Positions 11,993 to 21,480 of a stretch of 64,000 nt of DNA are shown one piece after another. Source of the stretch: Pelobates cultripes (taxonomy: Eukaryota > Chordata > Amphibia > Anura > Pelobatidae); assembly GCA_933207985.1 (NCBI GenBank), contig OW240914.1, positions 201,805,402 to 201,869,401 of the forward strand. Reading direction: 5' to 3'. Below the pieces are notes generated by a model that was not told the DNA's origin, did not search any database, and saw only the letters and a program-made list of their open reading frames with translations. The position numbers were made by a program, and so were the translations under genes. How positions within the stretch are numbered: position 1 is the stretch's first letter; every line of letters begins with the position of its first letter.

Positions 11993-12388
11993 TTATAGGG
12001 ACACTATAGTGCAGCGCTAAAGTTCACTGTCTCCACACTCTGCATGGAGGTGCTGAACTTTCCCCATAGACATGCATTGAGTCAATGCATCTTGATGAGG
12101 AGATGCTGATTGGCCAGGGTGGCGTTTTACAACGTGTGTGTATTAGCCTCCCAATGCTTTCCTACGGGAAAGCATTGGATTGTCTGAGATTGTCAATTCT
12201 GATGATCTCAGCCAAGGAGGTAGAACGAGGGTATAGCCAGCACTGGCGGACATGAGTGGCGCTGGAATAAAGGTAAGTTTATTAACATTTTAAGGGAGCA
12301 ATTGAGAGCAATGTGCCTAAATAGTGATTTAAACACAATATGGACAGGAATACATGATTGTATTCCTGACCCTATAGTGTTCCTTTAA
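11993..12388 (+). mobile_element. TTAA MITE, family B variant
   Basis: Left end ATAGGGACACTATAGTGC, right end CCTATAGTGTTCCTTTAA. The left TTAA has changed to TTAT. The interior keeps the CTGAACTTTCCCCATAGA and TTCCTACGGGAAAGCATTGGA blocks of the family. Confidence 0.75.
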
Positions 12389-13690
12389 GGAGCATCAGTG
12401 GTCTCAATGATTGTTATTTTGTTATTTTTGGGACAATACGTTCCCTTTAATCACATATTTGTCCCATTACACTATCTTTATTTGTAAACTCTACATGAGT
12501 TGGTCATTATATTGTTCTATGGGTCAGAGAGAACACAAGAGGGACACATGCTTCTAAAAATATCCAAACTGTAAATACTTTCAGCTTTACATGGTCTGTT
12601 GCAGCGTCTACATTCTAGTCTGTGCAATAATTTTAGAAAACTACTTTGTAAACTGTAAAGGTTGCCCTATATCAGTAGTCCTTAAACCTTGGTAAATCAA
12701 ATTAAACATAATTGTTTAATACATTTTCTTTCATATAACATAGACCTGTCAATATCACAATATTCAAATTTAGAATTAGCTGACAGTTCACTGATAAAAA
12801 AATATTTTGGTGCATAGATATTGTTTCTGAAAATCTCTAACACTCTCTAATCTCGAATTACTTCACTAGCCAGTCCTCATGGCCCAGCAGCCTTCCAGTA
12901 TTTATGTATTTCCGTTTACAATTCCAATGGAGATACTGACCAAAAATGGACAGTTGCTGAATCATAAGGACTGTTTTGGGAGCCACTAGACTAAATGCTA
13001 ATTTACTGAAAACCCTTAGGCACTCATCAACATTTCTTCTAAGGTATGGCTTATATCCACCTGGAAACTGCAAAGTGGGGGAAGGAGACACACCAAAAGG
13101 TGCCTATGGAAATCAGGTTGTTATCTGAGTCTATATTGTGACTGTAGCCATGAGGCATGTCTTTGATTTTATGCATAGAAAGACTCTGTTGAATTAAACC
13201 ACCATTCTTGTTTCTCCCAGGCCCCAGCACTAGTTGCTCATACAAAACAGAGAACCTTGATTATGCAAATTTTAGCTGAACTGTGATTTTTACACAAGAC
13301 TTTGAGATGTAAACATTGATTATTGTCAATTGAGGTGCAAATTGTAACTCTGGCTACCTGGCTCTAACTGAGTTAATGTCAAGGTTGTGTATTTGTTGCT
13401 GCTATGGCTTGTTGCCATATTGATGCATCAGACAATGCTTATAGCAGTAATTCGTTTTTGCAGTTTAATCCCAAGGTTGGATTATTACATTTGATATCAA
13501 CCTCATTGACCATGGCCAGTGCAGCTCTCACTAGTAGTATTAAAATGTGACGTTCCCAACACATAAAGCACTTGAACTTGAATTATGCTGAAATGCATAA
13601 TTTGTGAAGAACATGTCCTATATTTCATTATACGTATAGTGCAAATTTCAGTAGAAATTGGCACTTTTATAAATGAATCTTGTTACACAC
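12389..13690. other. anonymous sequence
   Basis: No domain-bearing ORF and no recognisable element end. Confidence 0.3.
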
Positions 13691-13694
13691 CCCT

Positions 13695-13850
13695 GGCTGT
13701 CAATCAGACAATGTTCTTGTTACTTCCTGTTTTATTAGCTCAGTGGAGCTAAACTCAAGTGGAAGCCAATTGTCCAGAGCAGCTGCCTTGAATAAACTTC
13801 TCACTAAGCTGTATCACAGCTCAATGAAAAGTCTGTGATTAAACACACAT
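13695..13850 (+). repeat. dispersed repeat, partner of 61595-61745
   Basis: The block with TTAGCTCAGTGGAGCTAA, CAATTGTCCAGAGCA and AACTTCTCACTAAGCTG matches the reverse complement of 61595-61745 in order and spacing. At 61.6 kb the block belongs to a TTAA MITE, so this is probably an internal fragment of one. Confidence 0.6.
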
Positions 13851-14435
13851 AGAAAATAATTGCTGGGGAAAAAAGGGAAGGGCTTGCAGTAGCTGCAGAT
13901 TTTAGATGTGCAGCTATTGTGAGCGAATATTTAGTATACATTCAAAGAAAACATGCAAATAAACTACATGCTTATCTTATTTGGGGTGTATTTACTAAAT
14001 TGCACACAAACACATCAGATAACAATTTTAATAAAGAAACAGCACAATAAAAAAGTCACACTTTACAGTTGAATTTTCCAATTCAAACAAGCAGTACAGA
14101 CTTTTTTCTTCTGGTGTCCGTCCTCATTATTCAAGATCTGGCAACCCATACACATATAATGTACAACGATTTAGCAACTTCATTATGAGCTTACCTCGTT
14201 TAGCAATGTCTTACCCTAACAGGGCCTAAACCACAGCAATGCGATCACTACACTTCCTAATGCAGAAATTGGAGATGAGCACACTTGTGCCTAGGAATTT
14301 TGCCAGTCTAAGCCGAACTCTGACCGTGCAGTCCAAATACCAATATGTAAACAAAAATCATGCCCTAATTTGCTGTGACTCACAGTGTTAATGTTTAGCA
14401 GAGGAAGTGAAAGCGTTATTAATTCTGTTTCTGTT
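13851..14435. other. anonymous sequence
   Basis: No supported gene or repeat. Confidence 0.3.
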
Positions 14436-14439
14436 GTGT

Positions 14440-14453
14440 TATATGTATGTATG

Positions 14454-14490
<37 letters not shown>
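14440..14490. repeat. GTAT / AT microsatellite
   Basis: (GTAT)n passing into (AT)n, followed by ~150 bases of degenerate AT-rich text. Confidence 0.9.
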
Positions 14491-14492
<2 letters not shown>

Positions 14493-14639
14493 AAAAAATT
14501 ATTTAATAGTTAAAAAAAGATTTTCATGTTTTGATATATTGATATTTTTGTTTATAAATGATATATTTTTGATATTTTAATATTTTGATAAAATTATTTT
14601 AAAAGTTCATCCAAAACTATTAAATAATTTCAAAAACGT

Positions 14640-15340
14640 ATGCAAAAATATAAACTCGAGGTTGTTTTTCCTGGTATCTGCTTCCGGGATGTGTATTGGG
14701 GGCTGGCAAAGGGGCTGTCTGTTAGTTTGGTGCAGTTGACACCAGGCTGGCATGCCTATTCAGTGGGCGGATACAACAACTTCCAGGTTGGGCCTTCTAA
14801 TTATAGGTGTTACCAGCAACAGAAGTGGTATCATTGGTGATGCCCCATTGATAGACCTCTCACCCTTCCCAATTTCATACCTTCCAATGTCCTCTAGGGC
14901 AAAATGCAAGCATCAGACTTTAAATTGGCTTCAAATGTCTTTATTTGTAAATACAGGTATTTATAGCAACAGCAAGTCAACAATATCAGTGTACAGCAAA
15001 GTGTCTTTCCCATCAAAAATACCTCCACCTCCACTCAGCCAAAACTCCACAACAAAAATAGCAAACAACACATCTGTTTAGCCAATAAACCTCTCTAGAC
15101 CCAGTCACCCTGACTAAGTCAATCTGCCTGCGTTAACAAAAAGCAAACTTTAACCATAACCAGCATAGCATGCTCTAACAATTTGGCCCTCCCTCCAGTC
15201 CAACTACTTACCCAGAGCTCGGATTGCAGTCTGAGGCTCTGATTGTCAACACAAGCAGTCCTCCTGCAGCCAATGTCCGTTAGTCTGAGTCACATGATTG
15301 CAAACACTGTTACAATGTCTCCATCCATTATTAGATTTTT
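14640..15340 (-). mobile_element. possible LTR-like or promoter-bearing fragment
   Basis: On the minus strand a TATA-like CTATAAATA (14958-14966) lies about 20 bases upstream of AATAAA (14940-14945). A CTGGGTAAGTAG donor-like site lies further upstream (about 15210). TATA box, close poly(A) signal and donor recall a compact retroelement LTR. No matching second LTR or coding region is in the window, so the call is tentative. Confidence 0.25.
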
Positions 15341-15596
15341 ACATTTTATTTTTTGACCCTTTTTGTCCGCCATAGCAATTTTTATTTTTGTAACTCCTTA
15401 CCTGCTGCCTGATCACTGTACTGGATCCAGTGGTGTATCCTGGTTTTGTGCTGCCCTAGGCAGGACAAAACTCAGGCGCCCCCTCCCCTACGTCATATTC
15501 CGGCTCCCAGCCTCACTATGCGGCGCGAGGGAGCTGAGCAGACAGCTCAGAGGAAGTGCTCCCTCGCCAGCCGCCTGGCCAGCCCAGCATCTGTTA

Positions 15597-15705
15597 GCTG
15601 TGAGGCTAACTAGGCATTTGCCCTGGGCATTTGGGGGCGGCGTTTTTTGCCGCCCCCTGGAAAATGCCGCCCAAGGCAAATGCCTTGTTTGCCTCACGGC
15701 TAAAA
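15597..15705. repeat. GC-rich fold-back repeat
   Basis: GTGAGGCTAACTAGGCATTT..GGGGGCGGC is followed closely by GCCGCCCCC..AAATGCCTTGTTTGCCTCAC, a near-perfect ~45-bp hairpin. ORFs across it on both strands are mirror artefacts. It is probably part of a MITE. Confidence 0.7.
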
Positions 15706-15780
15706 CGCCCCTGACTGTATCTGTGCTGTATGGTAATGTATCACTGATCAGTTATACAGCGGAAAAGGCTTATGCTATAC

Positions 15781-15963
15781 TGTAGCCCATGGAGCAGCGT
15801 AACTAAGGGGAGTGGGCCTTGACATTGCCAGGAGACAGGCCATCTAAAGGTCAGGGATTGGTCATTGGAAATGGTGGGGTGGAGTTTTAAAGGGGAGTAA
15901 AAGTAGTGGCCATTTTAGAACCAAGGATCACTTTAATCTAAGTTACACTTACCTGTTTGTTGT
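15781..15963 (+). repeat. Ngaro-like repeat A1
   Basis: Direct copy of 18753-18942. It differs by a few substitutions and lacks a ~7-base local duplication (GGTCAGTGGTCAG) present in A2. Confidence 0.8.
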
Positions 15964-16010
15964 GGCAGGATTTGTGTGGCTTTTCTTTGTCTCCTCTGCA
16001 GGTCAGCAAG

Positions 16011-18612
16011 ATGGAAGATTGGCTGGAAGGGTTCCGGGCTGCTGTGCAGCAGAGGGGGATCGAGTGGCTCAGGGATCGCCTGGGAGATGCTCTGCCATCC
16101 GGATCTGGAGGTTCCCAGGGTCAGAGGCCGGTCAGGAAGACGAGCCCTCCGCAGCGGTTGAGCCCCAGCGTGGTTCCCGGGCCCCGGCGTCAGAAGAGCC
16201 CTTCCGGAGGTCCCAATGGCGGTGAGGAGAGTGCCGGCGGGGAGGCCGCAAGTGGAGGCGGTCATGGACGGCGTCGCGGTGTAACCGCACGAACGAGCCG
16301 TCAAGTGAGGCTGGAGGTGCAGGCTGCTGGTTCGGGAACCGAATCTGACACTGCCGAATGTTCGGGAGGCGAACGTGGAGGTATGCGAACCAGCGAACGG
16401 GCTGAAACTGCCGAACGTTCGGGAGATGAACGGGGAGGTAGCCATACGTGGAGGTACTGTCACTGCCGACCGTTCGTTTCCCGAACGGGGAGGTGAAAAA
16501 ACTGCCGAACATTCGGGAGTTGAACGGGGAGGTAGCCATACTGCCGGCCATTCGGCTGCCGAACGGGGAGGCAGGAAAACCGCCGAACGTTCGGTTTTTG
16601 TTTCTTCTTTTGCAGGGAATGAAGGAGAAGCGGCTGCAAGTGATAGGAGTCCTGTAAAGAGGCTTGGACAAGCACGGGCCAGTGGAAGAAGGACGAGCGG
16701 TACAGCAGGCTTGGCAACAGGTCACGGGAACACTGGAAGCGCTGTTGGAGGAACATGGACAGCGGCTATACACTCTCCGGGTGAGTCGACCTCTGACGCC
16801 AATGCCCCTCCAGTGGCTGGGCCACGGGTTACTTCGGGGGTGGGCCCCGGTGTTGGCTTGGTTGGTGACAGCAGGGGGGCAGGAGGCAGACAGGGGACGG
16901 CCAAGGCATGGAGTGGTCCAGAAGGGTATAGCGCAGCAAAACGCCACAGAGGGTCACCAGGCAGCGGGCGAGAGCGCAGCGCTTCCCCAGGATCTCCTAT
17001 ACGACCGGGTAAGGGAAAACGGCAGGCGAGGCAGGTAGTTAGGGAAGGATCGGAAGGGAGTGACAGCGAGGGAAAGCGCAGAAGGTTGGCACCAGCCAAC
17101 AGGACAACGCGCAGGGCTAAAGTGTAGGGCGCGCAGGGTGCTCGGAAGAACCGGTCATGAAGCAGCCATCGGAGGGTAGCTGATGTAGTTGACAGGGACC
17201 CCTGCGGGGTGGACCATGCCCGGGGGAGGAATAGGGCGCCCCCTGTCGGTTCAAGGGGATGGATGCAGCAGGACGGCAGTTCCACGAGCGGGACTTCCCC
17301 GGAGAGGAGGCGGGCTGCTGTGCAGGCTCATGACCCTCGGGGGCGGACGGCTAGCGGGGAGATGGAGGACAGATCCCAGGACGAGAGGGGACGGGGCAGG
17401 GTTTCTAGGGCCAGCCTACCCAGGATGTCTTCTCCTTACAGGTCTTGAGAACGGTCACCCTCTGGGAGGGAGAGACCCCACGCATCAAGGACAGCAGGAC
17501 GGTCGCCGGCAGGCAAGGTGGACCCGGTTACAGGACAGGCGTCTTCCAGGTCCCCCGCGGATCGGGTGAGACCCAGCACCTCAGGAGCACGGCCCGGAGC
17601 AGTGGATCGCTTGGGGCAGAAGATCCGCGGTCGGTCAGCAACCCCACAGCCTTCGGCGGCAAGGGTTGCGGAAGGTGAGATATGGTCGTTGCAACAGTCG
17701 GGGGAGCTTCTAGATGACATTAGGCAGTTAATTGATTCTTGGGGTGTAGGGAGAAGGAAGGATGGTGAGTGCAGTCAGGTGTGGGCTCGGGTGGGGGAGG
17801 TCACTGGGTCTAGTCCGGTGACGGTTCCTGGGGCTGGAGGCAGCACAGTTGGGGACAGGGGTGCAACCCCCACAGTAGAGGCGCCCGGGTTGGCAAGTGA
17901 GAGAGAGAGCTTATTGGGGGGCGTCCCGGAGGCCACGCGGCAGAACATTCATGTGTCTTTCGCAGGCCCACTGGGCTGTCATCTCAAGATGGAGGTAAAG
18001 GAGAGGATATGGAAAGGGGAGTTCGTGGAGCTCTTTTCTCTTCTCCCCCTTGAGGACTACATTGACCTCAAGGAGGAGGATGAAAATGAAGCTAAAAAGG
18101 AGTAGGAGGAAAAGAAGCGGAGGTATAGGAAAATCCCTAAGACGTTTGGGAACTGGCTGAGGGTATTCTGCATCTTGGCCAGCGTGATGGGCGAAAAGGC
18201 GGAAGAGTGCTGTTCGCAGCTCTTCTGTTACCTGGATGGTATTTGTGAGGCTTATCGGACATACAGGGGTCTGGCCTGGTGGCGGTATGATGAGCAGTTT
18301 CGTCAGCGCCTGGCTGCTAATCCAGGGATGCGGTGGGACCAGATGGACCTACCTCTCTGGATAAAACTTATGATGGCACAGAAGGCGTCTCCCTTTCAGA
18401 CAGGGGCCGGCACGGGCGCGTCTACCGCCGTGTCGGCCAATCAAAAATGGGGCTACTGCTGGCTGTATAATGAGGGACAGTGCAAGTGGGGGACCACTTG
18501 TCGATTCAAGCACGAGTGCTCCGGGTGTGGAGGCACCCACGGACTTCACAGGTGCTTCAAAAAACCAAGGGGTCGTCAGTTAATGACGACATTGACAGGG
18601 CCCTTTGTTTGG
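16011..18612 (+). pseudogene. Gag-like ORF1 of the Ngaro-like element, decayed
   Basis: Starts MEDWLEGFRAAVQQRGIEWL at 16011. The frame changes once between 16375 and 16496; the rest stays in one frame but is cut by stops at 17125, 17446 and 18103. The N-terminal half is a Gly/Arg/Glu-rich disordered region with a tandem-repeated ERGG segment. The C-terminal part has a conserved helical region (SQLFCYLDGICEAYRTYRG, AWWRYDEQFRQRLA, PLWIKLMMAQK), then a CCCH finger C-X7-C-X5-C-X3-H and a knuckle C-X2-C-X3-H-X4-C at 18457-18555. This matches the Gag-like ORF1 of DIRS/Ngaro elements as I know them. It would bind element RNA in a particle. Splicing could remove some stops, but a frameshift plus three stops favours decay. 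Confidence 0.7.
16345..16600 (+). repeat. in-frame coding minisatellite
   Basis: About five imperfect 40-50-bp units, each with a CCGAACGTTCGG-like palindrome followed by GAACGGGGAGG. It encodes repeated AE(R/H)SG.ERGG text in the disordered part of Gag and probably favoured the frameshift in this interval. Confidence 0.75.
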
Positions 18613-18754
18613 CTGTTGACAATGACCTTTAAATTTATGTTAATTACAAATGTTATAATTTTGCCAAAACCATGGTGTCAGTGCTTTATTGGGGATTGGG
18701 TATTTGGTGGGTTTGTTAAGCAGAGGCCGACAAGGCGACTGTGCCCATGTCATG
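18613..18754 (+). repeat. Ngaro-like repeat B1
   Basis: Direct copy of 19345-19495. It abuts A2 directly and lacks the AATAAAGCTGTGA segment seen in B2. Confidence 0.8.
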
Positions 18755-18942
18755 TAGCCCATGGAGCAGCGTAGCTAAGGGGAGTGGGTCTTGACATTGC
18801 CAGGAGACAGGCCATCTAAAGGTCAGTGGTCAGGGATTGGTAATTGGAAATGGTGGGGTGGAGTTTTAAAGGGGAGTATAAGTAGTGGCCATTTTAGAAC
18901 CAAGGATCACTTTAATCTAAGTTACACTTACCTGTTTGTTGT
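18753..18942 (+). repeat. Ngaro-like repeat A2
   Basis: Second copy of A, starting immediately at the end of B1, as in circle-derived Ngaro elements. Confidence 0.8.
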
Positions 18943-19154
18943 CCTACCCACCCTCCCTTTGCTTTCAGGTGTTTCCCGTCTGGTCACGGCGGCGGTAGAT
19001 GGAGAGTAAAGTTGGGGGGAGAAAAGAGTGAGATGGGGAAAAAGTTTGGAGTTCAGGGCTAATAGGTAGGCCTTTAGACTTGTTTGGTAGGTTCGAGCTC
19101 ATAGGTAGCTCCGAAACGGGGTGTGTATGGGGTCTCGGTATGCCCCTATACTTA

Positions 19155-19223
19155 TGGTGCCCTTTGGTGGCAATGGATGGTGCCCTTCGGTGGCAATGGA
19201 TGGTGCCCTTTGGTGGCAATGGT
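19155..19223 (+). repeat. three 23-bp tandem repeats
   Basis: Three copies of TGGTGCCCTTTGGTGGCAAT plus GGA, the second with one T-to-C change, in the A2-B2 spacer just before an AATAAA at about 19240. Confidence 0.9.
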
Positions 19224-19344
19224 CATGTTTCATGTTAAATAAAATGTTCAATGTTTGGGTATTATGTTATGTGGGGGTGGGTCATTGTCAAGGGGTTAAT
19301 TTGTAAAATGCAGGATGTTAATTGTGCAGGCCAATGTTGGCCTG

Positions 19345-19495
19345 CTGTTGACAATGACCTTTAAATTTATGTTAATTACAAATAAAGCTGTGATATAGTT
19401 TTGCCAAAACCATGGTGTCAGTGCTTTATTGGAGATTGGGTATTTAGTGGGGGTTGTTAAGCAGAGTTCGACAAGGCGACTGTGCCCATTTCATG
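19345..19495 (+). repeat. Ngaro-like repeat B2 with poly(A) signal
   Basis: Right end of the element. Contains AATAAA at 19381-19386, absent from B1, and ends ..GTGCCCATTTCATG. Confidence 0.8.
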
Positions 19496-20455
19496 GAAAA
19501 CAGTGACAGTGACAATTGAAGTATGATACCACATTGCATAAGTCTTCAAAAACACAAATGCAACCCCATTTTTGGCAGGTCCTGTTCTGACAATCTAATG
19601 TCTGTTCTGTATGGATAAAGATGATTTGTTTGTTGTTTCACCATTAATTTAACAAGTAATGCACGGGTGGTGATGACCTCCATATAAGTATACCCATAGT
19701 GAAAGGGAATAATGCCTGGCGCATTGAACAATAACTCTATTCCTAACACTAAGCCTATATTCAACATCAACTCTGACACTAACTTACTAACCCTAGAAAA
19801 AAGTGTAATGTAAAATTAATGTGCAGGGGTTCATAATCTTAGGACAGCTCCATTGCGTACCTGTCTCATCGAAATTGGATTTAGCTACAGACATGGACAG
19901 CTATTTTTTTTAGAAATTGCAGTATTTTCTGTTAGAATGCCTTGCACACAAACATCCAAAGGGATTTCAAAGGACTATTTAAATCAAGCAAATAAGTACA
20001 TGTGTTACCAGAAACCAAGTGGAAGACATTGCCAGGCAAGTAATAATTAACCGACTTTAACTCTGGGCCGGGCTTACATTTATTTATATTAAATTAATGG
20101 CACCAACACCAGCAAAAAAGTAAATGATTCTAAGTAAACAGATAAGCAGATCATGTCCTTATATTGAGGATCACTGAGCTGACATACACTGAATGCAAGC
20201 AATGTATGACTGTTATCCTAGAAGAGCTGACTAAGTTTATACAGCTATGACCTTTTTTTTGGCTATATTATTGGGTGAAGGGTATTGGAAGGACTAAAGC
20301 TAAATATACAGTAGCCTGTCATGTTTGAGCAATAATGTTATCATAAATACACAGCTTTGTACTAGCTTGTCTTTATTTAAAATCTGTGTAGTACATTTGT
20401 AGAACTATGTAGAAGAGAAAGTGACATTTAAAAAAATATGTATATTTCTCTTATA
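19496..20455. other. anonymous sequence
   Basis: Only short ORFs without motifs. No element end is recognised. Confidence 0.3.
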
Positions 20456-20910
20456 TTAAAGGAACATTTTTACATTAAAATTGAATGTATTTATTTTCAA
20501 ACTTAGCTTGTTCCTGTTTAGATTGAGCTCCCCCACCTTTTTCTAAAAAAAATTCTCTCTTTTCCAGCAGAGGGTCAATCTCTGCAGGACAGCTGCTCCG
20601 CCTCCACTGAAATCATCAGTAATGAGAATGTTTGTCCAATCCAATGCTTCTCATAGAGAAGCATTGTAGACATAGGCTACATGTACAGCAATTATCATGC
20701 TCTCCCAGTTAAATGTTTTTCTGTACTGCACTGAATCCATTTCTTCTCTATGAAGAGCATTCAGTGTCATTATGCTTGGATTGATGATCGCGATTGTTTC
20801 AGTCTAGTGGCTGTCAGTCTGAAACAGCAATGTTTTATATTGCCTGAAAATAATGAACAAACCTCTTAATTATGATTAAGTGATTTTGGTGCTTAGACGG
20901 TCCCTGTTAA
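20456..20910 (+). mobile_element. diverged TTAA MITE
   Basis: TTAAAGGAACATTTTTAC at the left and ACGGTCCCTGTTAA at the right, with the family interior TTCTCATAGAGAAGCATT and CTAGTGGCTGTCAGTCTGA. The ends are diverged, so it is an older copy. Confidence 0.5.
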
Positions 20911-21107
20911 TTCAAATTTACAAATATATATGTAAATATTTCTTTATTTATATAGAACTTTATTTACAAACTGAAGCATTATATTTACTCTTATATATTA
21001 CTTTACCGTACAAAATAGCTTCATGTGAGTTTTGTAACAAGAAGATACAGAGAAAGGTAACCATGAGAAAACAAATTAAAAGCAAATTAAAACAGTCTCC
21101 CAGTTCC

Positions 21108-21480
21108 TAAAAGAAACACTATAGTGTTAGGAATAGAAACATGCATTCCTAATGCTAGTTAAATTAGATGCAACCCTAAATTTATTAAAAACAATGGAAA
21201 TAAAGAGTTTTACGTACCATTTTTCCAGTGCTTTGTCACAGTCACTGGAGCCAGCAGCTGCTTCTCCCGTGTTGCCATTTGGTCTGCTGATTCTTCTTGT
21301 GCTTCTCCTTCAATCAAATGCTTCTCATAGGGCAGAATTTAATCCAGTGCTTCCCTATGAGCAGCATTTGATGATGTTTGACGTCCACCTGAATGTTTGA
21401 CAGAGTCAAACTTGTTTGAAGCATCTCTAGTGGCAGTTTGACCTACATTGTACAAATTGATTTTCAATTCAGTACAAGTA
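21108..21480 (+). mobile_element. partial TTAA MITE
   Basis: Left end AAAAGAAACACTATAGTGTT with the sub-terminal hairpin AGGAATAG../..CATTCCTAATGCTAG. The interior has AATGCTTCTCATAGGG and CTCTAGTGGCAGTTTGAC. The right end could not be placed. Confidence 0.5.

Larger units (their letters stand above)
15781..19495 (+). mobile_element. Ngaro-like retroelement with split direct repeats, gag-only
   Basis: Repeat order is A1 (15781-15963), internal region, B1 (18613-18754), A2 (18753-18942), spacer, B2 (19345-19495). A1 and A2 share TGTAGCCCATGGAGCAGCG at the start and GTTACACTTACCTGTTTGTT at the end. B1 and B2 share CTGTTGACAATGACCTTTAA and GACAAGGCGACTGTGCCCAT. The B1-A2 junction is what a circular intermediate would show. 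This A1-ORF-B1-A2-B2 plan is known from Ngaro-group tyrosine-recombinase retrotransposons. Between the zinc fingers and B1 there are only ~55 bases, so RT, RNase H and recombinase are missing. It would have moved in trans, if at all. Confidence 0.75.

Noticed and set aside
15933..17285. Long minus-strand ORFs (176, 271 and 187 codons) across the Ngaro-like gag region
   Set aside because: They mirror a GC-rich plus-strand gene; repeated, Arg/Pro/Ser-rich text without motifs.
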